This document shows, in pieces, positions 1-11,679 of a stretch of 64,000 bases of DNA (positions are counted from its first letter, which is position 1; each line of letters starts with the position of its first letter). This stretch comes from Ceratorhiza oryzae-sativae (Eukaryota > Basidiomycota > Agaricomycetes > Cantharellales > Ceratobasidiaceae): the NCBI GenBank assembly GCA_030998015.1, contig JARWMV010000012.1, positions 124,001 through 188,000 on the forward strand, in the 5' to 3' direction. A program made the translations under genes and the position numbers. The notes beneath the pieces were generated by a model, which worked only from the letters and a program-made list of their open reading frames with translations, had not been told where the DNA came from and did no database searches.

Positions 1-100
1 TCCATTGTTGTCGGCGTCGGTTCTGGAGCAGCTGATGGTCACGTGACTCAGATCAGTCAGCTCGGACATCGCTTAGCGATCACATCTGCAGCTCACGACC

Positions 101-1869
101 ATGTCTGTGCTCCCCGTATGGCCCCCCTCTCTGAACGAGATACAAATAGAAGAGCTCACTCTACTAGCATCTACATGGGCTCTTTCTCATGGCCTTGCAT
201 ACCTTCCTGTCTCACCTGCTGAACAAGGAACTGCGATTCATGCGCCATTTACTTTGATACCAACGCCTTTTCCGAAGAGCCTGTTCGAACGAGCTCGCAT
301 GTTACAAAAAGCCTACAACGTGCTGTACTCTCGAATTGCCCTAGATAGAGAATTTCTAGACTCGGTAATGGGCGATCATGGTGGTGTTGCGGACGTCGAT
401 CCTTTTACTCAAAGTCTATGGAAGACTTGGAAGAGCACACGAGACTTGCCGAACCAGCAGGTGAGCCCACAAGCATTGGAAAAGATATGTCTTGGAACGG
501 TTCGATATTCCTAGTCTCTCCATCTTGGACTTTTCCGATCCGATTATATGTTGCATCAAGATCCTGACGGCCGGTTAGACATCAAACAAGTAGAGTTCAA
601 CACCATATCCTCATCTTTTGGTCCACTCTCGCATCAAGTATCTGCTCTCCATAGGTACGACACCTTGATTTGACTTGTCGTAAACTCATGCCGTCTAGGT
701 ATTTATTATCCGCGACGAACTACTATGGGGTTTCTTCTCATCTCAAGACCGATAACCTTCCGATGAACGAAACACGATATGGACTAGTCGAAGGAATTGC
801 GACTGCTCATCGAGCATATAGTGACCCAAGGTAAAATCACCTTTGTTGAAATTCCGAAACCCACTGCATCCAGTATGCAGCTCGAGAGTATTATTCGTCG
901 TTCAGCCCAACGAGCGAAATATCTTTGATCAACGTTGGTTGGAGTACGATCTTATGGAGCGGTATGTATTGGCACATGCGCATCGAACCAGCCCTCCTGA
1001 TGCGCCGTTACATAAGCCATGGCATTCCAGTCATCCGTCAAACAATGACAGAACTTGCAACAAGCGCGTCACTCGATCACGACGCTAACCTTGTCGTGAA
1101 ATCTGCCACGATTTCCAACCCCTATCGAATCTCGGTCGTCTACTTCCGAGCGACATACACTCCAAACGATTTCAAGACTCCCGGTGACTGGGAAACGCGT
1201 GCTCTCCTTGAAAAAAGTCGGGCGATCAAATGCCCATCTCTGCCTTTACAGCTTGCTGGAGGCAAGATGATCCAAGCGGTCCTAGCAGCACCTGGCGTCT
1301 TGGAACGCTTTATTGGCCGAAATGAAGAAGAAAGGGGTTGGGTCGCGGAGCTTCGCCATAGCTGGATGGAAATGTGGCCTTTGGCATCGTCCGAGGAAAC
1401 AGCCGCGTACATCCGTTCGCTCGACACGGCAAAATTATCTGCCTCCACGAACCCTGCGCCCTCTGCCAGCAGATCCGGGATCGCACGTGCCGCTGAACTT
1501 TCTTCGGATCTCGTACTCAAGCCACAACGCGAGGGAGGCGGCAATAACGTATATCGCCATTCGATCCCCCCTTTCCTGAAGACGCTCCAGCCTAATTTGG
1601 AGGAAGCACGAGCATGGATCGCGATGGAATTGATCAAACCGCCATCATCGGGTAGTGAGAACTATTTGGTTAGTGCAGGCAGTGCCAAGGCAGTCAAGAA
1701 AGAGGCAGTGAGCGAGTTAGGGGTGTTTGGATGGTCACTGTTCGGAGGTCCGGATCAACACGCCCAAGAGGCGACAGTTGGCTATCTCGTCAGAACCAAG
1801 GGTCGAGAGAGCGATGAAGGAGGAGTAGCCGTTGGGTATTCCGTCATTGATAGTTTAGTGTTGGTTTAG
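101..1869 (+). CDS. GSS: Glutathione synthetase (eukaryotic type)
   Basis: ATP-dependent ligation of glycine to gamma-glutamylcysteine, the second step of glutathione synthesis, in the cytosol. Five exons join in phase: 101-460, 515-654, 699-830, 881-961 and 1017-1869, summing to 1,566 nt (521 aa), close to the usual eukaryotic length. Visible family blocks include LGLFRSDYMLHQD, IKQVEFNTISSSFG (substrate loop), QPNERNIFDQRWLEYDL, the nucleotide-binding LVLKPQREGGGNN (Gly-rich loop) and the C-terminal VGYLVRTK segment. All introns are GT-AG. The exon 4 acceptor must be the AG just before 881, because the AG a few bases upstream breaks the frame. The start is the first in-frame ATG before the conserved N-terminus. 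No defect seen. Confidence 0.93.
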
Positions 1870-3487
1870 TGGTATATAGTACAGGTGAGTTACTCCTCAT
1901 CAGAGCCGGCTGACCCCTCGAATGATTAATTTAGATAGAAGGCCAGTCCAAATATTCCTTGTGAACATCTTCACGAAACCCAGAATTTAAAGTGTAGACG
2001 CCCGAATGCAATGCTTTTGTGAAGAAAAGATTCCACGAAGACTCAATTAACCTATCTCTATCGCCTCATCGTATAACCTCTGACGATTAACCTCACCGTT
2101 TGTTGATATTGGGCGCTCCTTTCTATCGAATAGTAAGTGCACGCGCTCTGCGCGAGGTGGATTTTACATGCTGTAGCGCCATGAGGATGATACGAAAGTC
2201 ACCTCATGCACAACTCAAACGCCAAGCTATATTATGCATGTGGGATATCGGTCAGAATGTGTCTCATAGCCTGCCCGTCCCTGTTCGTCCTAGCACCACA
2301 CGTGATGGTTTTCGTCACACTCTGCACCGTTCGCCCAAGGAAAACGTCTTACTTGGAGCATCTTTATCCACCACACCCTCATTCTGTTGATAGCACCTCG
2401 GAGCGACAGTCTAGAAGGCGGCGGCCATCGGTGGTTGAGCGTGCAGGTTAGAGGCTGATTTTGTTTCCCGAGCTTGAAACTCAATTCCCGTAGTTTTCGG
2501 AGTGGGGGCGCGTGCGTCGGCTATCACACTTGCACTTGATCATGGGTTTCCCCGCTCACCATCACCGAGTGCTAGTCCTAGCACCCTACCGTCGCGAAAC
2601 GATTCAAGATGCCCGACCCCAATGGTAGGGGATGATGACCATGATGGCCGTTATGGTATGTCCCAATTGCGGTACTATATTAAGTAAAATACTCAGCATA
2701 ACCCCAGGGGAACAAAGCCATAGGGCTGCAGTAGGCGATTGCTCAGCTCATCCCTTACGTGCACCCAGTCCGCTCCCCGCCACAGATGTTCTCGATTTCC
2801 GGCATCTCGACCGATCGATTCCGGAGCAGAACGAGCGTGCTCCAGACTGCCAAACCCTGTATTGCGAATCACCCATACCTCTCACGGGATATGCGAGCTC
2901 CTATGGTCCCTCTGTTACTTGCACACAAAACTACAGCACATGGGGAACCGTCCTGGGCCAATTTGAACAGCTTGATCAAAACCTCTTCCCGACTGGGCTG
3001 CCGGCCATCCCTACTAGTCCTTCTGGTAGTATTACCGGTGATCAGTCACTTTAGGATCAATAGTTGCCCCACGTCAGTATTACGCAATTTCATCGACAAT
3101 GGGATGCGCAATCTGGTTTGACCTTTTTCAACCCTATCTCAACCAGCTCACATCAATCGCGTGCACGTGTTCCTTTGAGGCAGTATATCGATGAAGCTGC
3201 CGTGCCCGTGCATATACCTCATGTTTGCATTATGAATAACCTCAAACGGGTCGTATCTGTGAATCTCCAAACGTTTGTTCTGAACCGAGTGCCTGTCAAA
3301 TATAAAGAAGTTCGCTGCTCCAAGGACAATGGAGCTGAGCCCTTTTACTCACCAACGTGCCTCCCCTGTTTGCAAACCGTGAGGGCTCCATGAGTCCTAA
3401 CATGTTTGACTCTAGTTTACATATAACGCCCATCGCATTGTGCGGCGCAGACCCAGCTTTGTTGTACCTCTTCAACTCTCAGTCGAT
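1870..3487. other. Intergenic, no supported gene
   Basis: Short open frames occur on both strands (one of 140 codons at 2632-3054), but none has recognisable motifs or a convincing splice structure. A hydrophobic stretch near 3000-3050 in one frame could be part of an unannotated exon. Mostly 3' flank of the synthetase gene and 5' flank of the next gene. Confidence 0.5.
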
Positions 3488-4429
3488 ATGCCTCATCTAC
3501 CGATTCCTCGAAGGCGCCGATCCGGGAGCAATATTGAATTAAATTGGGTCGAGGTCGATTGTACATCCGACATCCCTGATTCTCCACGCTCGCTCAGTCC
3601 CGATGGCACAATACGCCCGGATTCATTTTACCACGAGCCTCAGCCAACGGATGGAAGCCGAAATAGCTCCTCAAGTACGGGCAGTACGATACACGAGCAG
3701 GGGCCTGGTCAGGGTGCAGAAAGCAAGCCCGAGTCCACGTTGATTAGTCGAGGTGGTGAGCCCAGGCCTCACAATGCTTGTAAGCAGTGATTTTGACGGA
3801 TTTTATGCATTAATAAAGCGTCGTGGATTGCAGTTGTATGGGCAAACCGGATCGCAAATAGTATCATAACAACACCAGCCGGACAAGTGCAGGATCACCA
3901 CGAGGTAGATCCTTCTCGAGTAAGTTGGCAAATGGTATCCCCACTCTCCGACCGGTCTTCACGAGAGGTATTCAATTTCGTGGTAAATAGTAAGCTAGGC
4001 TTATTATGTGCAAGTATTCACAAGGCTGAGCTGGCCTTGAAAGCATCACAGGATGTTCAGACCGTCTCCGGGTTCGGCAATGACGATAGTTCGATACGAA
4101 CTCAGTCTCAGGCTGATTTCGGCCACCCAGAACAGGACCCTGGCTCGCCTTCCTTTACGCAAGGGACATTAGACAGCCCGGTTTCCCCTGTCTTCGACAC
4201 ATCGATACCAGAGGACATCCTGGCGTATGCAAGAGCATATCCCGAGATATTGAACATGAGAACACTGGATACAATATTAGAGGATGAAGACCAGATCTCC
4301 ATGTACGACGATCAACCCCCTCCGAGCGCGTGCAGCGAGGCTTCGGAACTTACTTTCTATACTGCGCGGATTGCGTTAGACTCTCCGCCGTGTCTATACC
4401 CACGGTTGAGTCAGTGTGTATCACGTTAA
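3488..4429 (+). CDS. Hypothetical protein, two exons
   Basis: Not recognised. Two exons, 3488-3779 and 3834-4429, join through a clean GT-AG intron (GTAAGC donor, TTGCAG acceptor) in matching phase, giving 888 nt and 295 aa; this phase agreement is the main reason to call it a gene. The start begins MPHLPIPRRRRSGSN. The protein is hydrophilic and rich in Ser, Pro, Asp and Glu, with a low-complexity region around residues 40-95 (SSSSTG, PGQGAESKPES) and an acidic C-terminal third. No membrane segment or catalytic motif is evident. It may continue 5', since an AG directly precedes the chosen start region. It could be a regulatory or disordered protein, or the remnant of a larger gene. Confidence 0.4.
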
Positions 4430-5430
4430 TGCACGTAGTCACCCATATCACGGCGTGCGATTCAACCTCTCACCATGCGTATGGCACACTAGAATCTTAT
4501 TTTCGCGATATTTGCTCCGGAAAACACCGGTAGTTGCAAAGACTGGGGTGCTGGCGGGCTATGCCCTGACAGTTTTCGGCGATTTAGACCGCTAGGGCTT
4601 AAGCACGCGCATATATACATCAAGTATCATAACAATGGCTGGGGCTATGGACAACGAATGCTATGATTGCTACATGCGAACACCCTGCAGGTAGTCAATG
4701 ATTATGTGTCGTATCGACTATCTACGTAAGAGCACTTTTCAAGTGCTGTGCTTGCATGTATTGGCTTTTGGGGGAAGTGGGTGAAGGTTATGAAAGAAAT
4801 GAACCATTGCTTCGTGATTTTATGTGTGGCCCTACCTGGCAAGGCGAATTTCGAAAAGTAATAACCACAGGCACATCATTTGTGAAATAAGCCTTAATCG
4901 CCTCAGGCGCACTTATATTTCGAAGTGAGTTCGCAAATTTGTGATCAGAAATAACGTCTTACCAGCTCTTATGTTTATCCAAAGCTGCCAATTGCTGCAA
5001 GGTTCAGGGTGATATTATGATAAATCTGTGACTCGGATTTTTGCCAAAATTACTCCATACGTAATCTGATTTACAGGTATGGCAAAATCGCCAAAGGTAT
5101 ACGCAACCTCCTGAGGCCCTTGAAGGGCAGCCACCCACTCCACATTTCTTTTCCTTGGTGCCTGCAATTCAGCGCGATTTAGGATGTCGCCCTGTCCGTG
5201 GTTGGCCTTAGTCTGAAAATTTCGTGTTCCGAGGACTGGGGGGGGGGGCACCGTCTTAGAGATCGGGTCAGCCATTGGGGACGAGATATGCCAGCCTGCA
5301 TGGCCAGAAGAATGAATTTTAACATGAAGCCCTAACCAAAGCTATGCTTCTCTGTCTGTACCTCGCCCTATCCTAGCTCGACTACGAAACTTGTCAGGTG
5401 TATTATTTTGTTCACCTCCAAAATAATTAA

Positions 5431-5503
5431 TGGATGCCTTCCCGCAAGGCCTAAATATAACGCTAGGTTCATTTTAGCTTAAGTTCTTACAGGAAGGCAT
5501 CCA
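5431..5503. mobile_element. 73-bp MITE-like element (short relative of the 5847-5998 element)
   Basis: Begins TGGATGCCTTCCCGCAAG and ends CTTACAGGAAGGCATCCA, an 18-nt inverted pair with a few mismatches. The arms resemble those of the longer elements at 5847 and 51002 (TGGATGMCTTCC core). The interior is only about 37 bp and AT-rich, and includes TTTAGCTTAAG, similar to the GCTTAG repeats of the longer elements. No coding capacity. Confidence 0.65.
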
Positions 5504-5846
5504 CTGCGCTAGTACAGCGCTTGCTTGTCTGTTGAGATTGCTCGGAGCCTTCAGGAAGCGGGCTAAGGGGCGGGCGATGGGGTGGAGCAGAAGGCAGTTT
5601 TCTAAACCATCATAGCGCTTGAATTGACTTACATTGCAACGTACGGAATAAGTTGGAATTCAAAGAGGGGAATCCAACTATACCGATCACATCAGCACAA
5701 GCTAAATAGCTTAATTTGTAAACCCTAATTTCAATGGGCCACAATTCGAAACTCGCTGCGAGAGCTAGGCCTAGTTGTTAATTATGTTCCACGAGTGTGA
5801 AGCCACAGACGTCTGGTTTCAGGCAACGAAATGGACCTGAGGATAC

Positions 5847-5998
5847 TGGATGACTTCCCGTAAGAGCTAAAACTAAAGCTAAGCTATTCTAAAGGCGGAA
5901 TGATTACAACGTGGAGTAATCAGACATTAATAACTTATGACGTCATCCAGACTTTAGCTTAGCTTAGCTTAGATTTGGCCCTTACGGGAAGTCATCCA
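5847..5998. mobile_element. 152-bp MITE-like element, copy A
   Basis: Perfect 18-bp terminal inverted repeats: TGGATGACTTCCCGTAAG on the left and its reverse complement on the right. The left arm continues into GCTAAA/GCTAAG units, and the right arm contains AGCTTAGCTTAGCTTAG, so the fold extends inward. TA precedes the left arm by one base and TA follows the right arm by one base, compatible with a TA target duplication. A related copy lies at 51002-51153. No ORF, so movement would need a transposase in trans. Confidence 0.75.
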
Positions 5999-6457
5999 CT
6001 AGCGCCCCAAATTCATAGCAAGGCCACACTGCATGGCCACAACGAGTACCTACATGTCACTTCTGGATACTTAGCTTGTGCCGACACGCGTTTTTTAATG
6101 TCGAATTATTGTATTGGATGTGTGTAAGCGGCAGTACCGGCAAGAGGGCGTGGGGGAAGTGGGAGCGGCGCCGGAGGCGGCCGCGTGAGCCCGGATAGTG
6201 CAGCCGGGGCCGAGCCAGCCAAGCCAGCTCGGGTGGGCGGCCGAAACTACGGCTAGCGCGATAGGGGTGGTGGACGGGGAAATGAATACATAAATAAATA
6301 AGTAAATAAGTAGATGGCATAATATGCACGGATCGAAGACGGGCGTATAAGGTAGGGGAGGATAAGCGAAGTAGTGCGGTCCGAATGGGGTGTACGTAAG
6401 CTCAAAGAGTGTGTGCAAGGCAAAGGTCGGATGGCGGGGATAATGGGTCAGAGGGTG

Positions 6458-6481
6458 GAGAGAGAGAGAGAGAGAGAGAGG
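6458..6481. repeat. AG dinucleotide microsatellite
   Basis: About eleven consecutive AG units within a longer purine-rich stretch that continues to about 6492. Confidence 0.9.
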
Positions 6482-6804
6482 GGAGGGAGGTGGATGGTGT
6501 GAGAGCGCATAGCGCCCGAGTATATGTATGCTAGATCACGTGGTTGTTTGCGTCTGTGCGGCTAAGTATTCGGTCTGCTGCCTGCGTAAGCCGCGGCGCA
6601 AATCGACACAATTCGACCATTCCATTTCAGGATTTTTAAGGGCCTAGGCACCCACCCAAACAGTTTATTGACGGGCAAAAGCTATGAAACAAGCTTAGAC
6701 CCCCCGACCACGAGGCGGCAGAGGGAGCTTGCCATTTGGCAAAGTGTTCTAGGACGTCTGGGTTTGGGACAAGACATACCCATCATTGCGCTCTTAAACA
6801 CACG

Positions 6805-9800
6805 ATGAGTCATCCAGACGCTCAACGCCGTACGACTCCTGGCAAACAAAACGGTTCGATACGAACGGGTTCTGAGGTAAGCTTTACGATCCACTTGATT
6901 AACAGGCTAAATCAACCTATGGGCAGGCATACGGCAAAATCAAACAACTCTTGCAGCAGAGCGGAGCCAAGCAGAACACCCTAGCAAACGATAATAGCTC
7001 GACTATTGCATCCGCTCGTGAGATTTCTATTAAATAACTATTTAGGGAGAAAGAGACGTACTGAAGGGACATCTGTCATAGTCTTATCTGTGAATCGCGT
7101 TGCGACTATGATTACAAACAGCGTCATGTTCTCCTCTGCAAACGGCGTACCAGACGATACAAATATCACAAGGGCTTGTAGGTTGCCTATAACGATTCCG
7201 ACTCGGACAAACTTAGCACTTAGGTCGCCTGATGGATATCAGAACGGGCAAGACCGCATCCGAGATCCCCCTAGTACCGATCCACACACGCAACCGTCCT
7301 CGCATGGAGATGTTGCTGGAGGAACCCTTGAGGAACCAGTTGTGAACAATATGGTCATGTCTCTTATGCTTGCAAGCCCAGATGCGGTACTTTCTTTCCG
7401 GTCTCAACAGGTGCAACAGGAGAAAACATGGGTTGATTTCCACAGAACCCGGAAGCTATTGATGATATGGATCACTAATCACGACAGAGCCCATCCAATG
7501 AGTGGTGGATGTGACTTGGATGCACTCCAAGGGGGCGTAGATCTCCTACTATCGGGTTTCAAGGAATGGGGATATTCGATCGAAACCACAATATCCGCTA
7601 GCGAACTTGAGCAGTCTGTGTTCGATACAGTGATTGGGTTTCTAGACTGCGCGCGGCCAGGTGATATACGGGCAATCGCTATGGTTAGCCCTCTAGTAGA
7701 CCCGACGACTGCCACTCCGCGTTCATCATGGAATTCTAGTCGGTTATGGAATAAAACAATTGAAAGGCACGCAATACCAGGGACAGTGACTATGCTAGTA
7801 CTCTCAGTGAGCAGCGCTGGAGGCTTAGCGGTGGATGGATCCCAGATCATAGATCCCATACGTATGGCAGAAACTAAGGATTTTTCATCCCTTGAAACCC
7901 CAATTATTCTTACGTTTGCGGCATGCGGCAATAACCGACAGAGGTACAGCCTCCCTAAGCATTCCCAACTAGAATGCATAGATCCTTTCCTTGAAGCGTT
8001 GGTAACCGCAATTCAAGATCAAGAGGTGCAAGATTGGGCATCATTCGATATATCATTTAGGGCTTGCTTCCATTATGCACGATCCATGGGCTTATATAAG
8101 GCCAATTTGCCTCTCAAATGGTTGCGCGAACACCCTCAGAATCCCATTCTCACCGTCTTCCCTCAAACGCTTCCTGTAAGTCGCCCTTCATTTTGTATGC
8201 TCAGTCAGTGGCCAATTTTATAATAAATCAGTCATGGTCTCTGCTATTTCCCACCACAACTAAGGTATGGGGGAGGATGGATGCCCAAGCTGGGCATCGA
8301 GATAACTTGCGTTTACTAACGACAACATACCTAGGGTTCATTATGCTTATCCACTTCTGACTCATCATGGCCAAGCATTGACCCCGACCACGCGCCAGCC
8401 CGGCCGAGTCCGTGGGCACGAAATTCACAGAATTCTCAAGCATCAGGGCGTCGATCCAAAACCTCAGTCATCAGTAGAGCGTCTGTGAGTAAAGACCTTG
8501 TAGATCCAGAAATATAGCCAGTAGGGTGAGCTGCCTCAACGCCTTAGGTCGTTTCGGACATTGTCCCCCGCCTGGCCGACTCCGGATGTTTTGATATAAC
8601 TGATCGCTTGGACTTGGCTCAATGTGGGGAACGCCCGATTGCTGGTGGCGGATTCGGGAATGTTTACAAAGGAGCACTTATCGAGGGTGGAATAGTAGCC
8701 ATCAAGTGTTCAAGGCTGTTTTTCGATTCCGAGGAGAGCGGCGAGGTTCTAAAGGTAGGCTTTGGCCCAGAGGGATCACTCAGTAAATCTTACTTTGGAC
8801 AGAATGTAACTCGAGAACTATATGCCTGGTCTAAACTCAAACATCCAAACGTACTTACATTACTTGGTTTATGTAATTTCCGAGGCCAACTTGCAATCGT
8901 AACACCTTGGATGGCGAATGGAACACTCCCTGGGTATATAAAAAACAACGCATCTGATCATTTCCAACTAGTGAGTTTAGTATTATATCACAAAGTGCAG
9001 TTATCTCTCTAACTCCCGAAGTGTTTACAAGTTGCGGCCGGTTTGGCATATGTGCACAGGGCTAATATCGTAAGTCCTGCTGACCCGCATATGCTTCCAT
9101 ATACAGCTATTGACTGTTGAAGACGCACGGAGATGTTAAGGGTGTAAGTGATCTCAGTTATATTGTGTCTGGTCCTGACCGTGTTGTGAAGTCCAACGTC
9201 GTTGTTTCAGAAAGCGGGGTCGCTAAATTAATCGACTTCGGAAACACAGTTATCAGCACGTACGCGCTCCAGTTTACAAGTTCATCGACAACCAATATGA
9301 CTGTTCGATGGGCGGTTTGTACATTTCCCCTGATGTTTTTCCGCCGGCTGACTTTGCTAGGCCCCCGAGCTGATACGGGGTGAAACTAAACACACGAAAG
9401 AATCCGATACATACGCCCTTGGAATGGTAAGCTGATCCAAACATTTCCCAGCTCCGCAAACTCACCATAAAAAACCAGACGTTTCTAGTAGGGTCTCCTA
9501 TTGACCAGGCCAACCCGTCCACGTTTGATTCTATTTTCGTTAGGAAATTGTGTCAGGCAAAGTCCCATTTCCTGACAAACTTGAAAGTGCACTCTATCTA
9601 CTCGTTGGCCAACGGGGGCTAAAACCAGAGCGCCCCACAAGCTCGATAAGATGGAAGCGCGTAGGGCAGAAGTTTTATGGAAAGTGATGCAACAATGTTG
9701 GGAGTCCAAAATGAACGACCGACCCAATACGACTGAGATAGAGCAAGATGTAAGTGAATAACTTTTCCCTGTTCAGGGTGACTATAACTAAACCTTGTGA

Positions 9801-9842
9801 TGCAAGCTGGAAGCCCTTGCGAGAAACAGGGCTCGGAGGTAG
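6805..9842 (+). CDS. Caspase-like domain fused to a TKL-type protein kinase domain
   Basis: Exons by phase: 6805-6876, 6906-7017, 7046-8175, 8335-8484, 8548-8970, 9022-9069, 9123-9143, 9192-9314, 9361-9426, 9479-9487, 9544-9749, 9807-9842; about 800 aa. The N-terminal ~400 residues have caspase-like order: a hydrophobic strand (KLLMIWIT), a GCDLDALQGGVDLLLSGF helix, GDIRAIAMVSPLVD, and TMLVLSVSSAGG where metacaspases carry a DxCHSG-type loop. The catalytic His and Cys are not evident. A Ser-rich linker leads to the kinase: Gly loop GGGFGNVYKG, VAIK lysine, HGDVKG-SNVVVS catalytic loop, DFG in LIDFGNT, APE in WAAPEL. Two exons are tiny: 21 nt (THGDVKG) and 9 nt (TFL). The 9544-9749 exon needs one extra base, most simply at the C4 run 9633-9636, to reach the conserved end CWESKMNDRPN. 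Probably a signalling protein; targets unknown. Confidence 0.7.
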
Positions 9843-10073
9843 CCTTGCGGTTGTTTCATTATAAACCAGCGATGCTTTTCGCCCTAGCTTATAGGATTAT
9901 TCGGATCACTTTTATTTTCTCGTCAGAACGGACATATATGCGGGTTGGTCACTATTAGAATCGTTGTGTATGTTCAATTCGCCAAAGACCGAGACACCGG
10001 TGAATTCGAATTTGTCTGTGTTACGCGATGGCTTCACAAAATACAAAGAAGACTGATTTCCAGACGTGAGTGA

Positions 10074-11418
10074 TCAATCCTTATATAAATCCGTTTTCCA
10101 TCCTAGCTCTTCAGTCTTTGCACCACCCTCACGCCCGTTCGCTCTATCGTTATCCCTCGCTTTAAACTCTTGCAACGCAGCCCACGCCCGCCCACTCGCG
10201 ATACTTTCCCTCGCCATCTTCACCCCGGTCGGGTAATCCAAAGCCAAACCGGCGACGACAAGCAGCGCCGACGCATTCAACAACACAAAATCAAGTATCG
10301 CTTGTCGGTTGACCTTTGATTCGGCCGAGGTCGTGTTGGAAGTAGTCGTGATCGGGGGAGGAGCTGCCGAGTCCGAGGGCGGGACGAACGCGGGAGACGA
10401 CGGGTCGAGCATGTCGATGAGGATTCGGGCGTTTTCTTCGGGTGATCCACCCGCTACGGCGCTGAGAGGATGGGTCCTGAGCTCGAAATGGGACGGATGA
10501 AGGCTTGTTGTGGTGATGTTCCCGTTCTCGAGCGACCAAGCCTGGTGTCGGACTCGTTCAGAGAGAGAGCTTTCTCCCCAAGTCCTGTCAATTAACCGAC
10601 TCACCCATGTTCCTCCGGCAATACTAATCTCATCCAAGTTTTCCATCCCACACACGACCAGCGCACGTTGAACGCCCATCCCCCTCAACGCCTCGGCAAA
10701 CACCGGCCCGAGTTCTCTAGCATATACGCCTAGAATCATCCGGCTCGGTTTAGCCGGGTTGACGAGCGGACCGAGGACGTTGAAGATGGTGCGGAACGGG
10801 AGCGCTTTGCGAATAGGTGCTAGGGCTGTGAGAGCCGGGTGGTGGTGTGCTGCAAGGAGGAACGTGAATGGAGCATTGTAAAGTGGGGGCGAGGGCGACG
10901 GGGGTGGTGCGAGGGGACAGCCGAGCGCGAGAAGAATGTCGGCCGAGCCGGACGAAGATGTAGATGCCCTGTTTCCGTGCTGCCGAAACAAAAGGGCATT
11001 GGCAAGATTATTAGAATGGATCATTGTGGCTCGCCTTGACAACTCGGGCCCCTGCACCGGCTGCAACAATCGCAGCCGTCGTCGACACATTAAACGTATT
11101 ATGACCGTCCCCTCCAGTTCCTACAATATCCACCGCCGGGACATCCGAGTCCGCCAAGGGAACATGAACCGCATACTCGCGCATAATCTGCGCCGCAGCC
11201 GCCAAGGTTTCCGGTAAATGCTCAATCTTGGACGACTTGAGCGCAGCCAGAAATGCGCCGGCCTGCGCAGGGAGCACACATCCGGTCGTAGCGAGGTGGT
11301 GCATAGCGAGACGCGTATCATCCGGTGTAAATTTGCCAGGCGTGTTAATCAGTTTGAGCAAGAGCGGTTTGAATGTGTCCGAATTCATTGGAGTGGTGGG
11401 AGCCGACGTGGCAGCCAT
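10074..11418 (-). CDS. TRP4: Anthranilate phosphoribosyltransferase (tryptophan biosynthesis)
   Basis: Transfers phosphoribose from PRPP to anthranilate, the second step of the tryptophan branch. Two exons, 11418-11035 and 10979-10074, give 1,290 nt (429 aa). The family signature GTGGDGHNTFNVST (PRPP and metal binding) lies near residue 90; the exon junction recreates KHGNRASTSSSGSAD, and FNVLGPLVNPAKPSRMILGV follows. The intron at 10980-11034 starts with GC rather than GT: only AAG|GC...CAG| keeps the conserved K-HGNR frame. A Ser/Pro/Ala-rich insert (PPSDSAAPPPITTTSNTTSA) near residue 340 is longer than in bacterial TrpD. The start chosen is the first ATG (MAATSAP); the frame is open a little further upstream but only from non-ATG codons. 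Divergent from the ATP17 homologue 261 bp away. Confidence 0.93.
10980..11034 (-). other. Non-canonical GC-AG intron in TRP4
   Basis: 55-nt intron with a GC donor (GCGAGC) and CAG acceptor. Using the nearest GT donor (GTCAAG) would delete the conserved Val-Lys before HGNR. Confidence 0.75.
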
Positions 11419-11679
11419 ATTGGCGAGAAACAATGAGCCCGAGCGAGCAATGGGAGTATATATGCTAGCACCCAGTCAACCAGGACAATAAGTTCTGGGC
11501 AGATCTTAGATTCGGTTCCAAAGGCCGAAACGAGCGAACCAAAAGGAACGTAAAGAGTCTAACCGAGTGTCTCGCCAAGTCACGTGTGTATCGGCGCCAA
11601 CCGGATGTGGCAGTGCTAGACGATTTGCCTCCCACACCCCTTCTCCTATCGCTAGTCGTCGTCGAGACTACGCATAACC

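Larger units (their letters stand above)
4430..6804. other. Gene-poor region with small inverted-repeat elements
   Basis: About 2.4 kb with no convincing gene. It holds two MITE-like elements and an AG microsatellite, listed separately. A minus-strand frame at 5015-5275 starts MADPISKTVPPPP but has no partner exon that I can find; part of its proline run is a G tract at about 5240-5249. Frames at 6057-6418 follow base composition. Confidence 0.5.

Noticed and set aside
6057..6418. Minus-strand frames of 90-107 codons near the AG repeat
   Set aside because: Composition-driven, no motifs, two overlapping frames equally open.
10936..11217. Plus-strand open frames opposite TRP4
   Set aside because: Antisense shadows of a clear, conserved gene.
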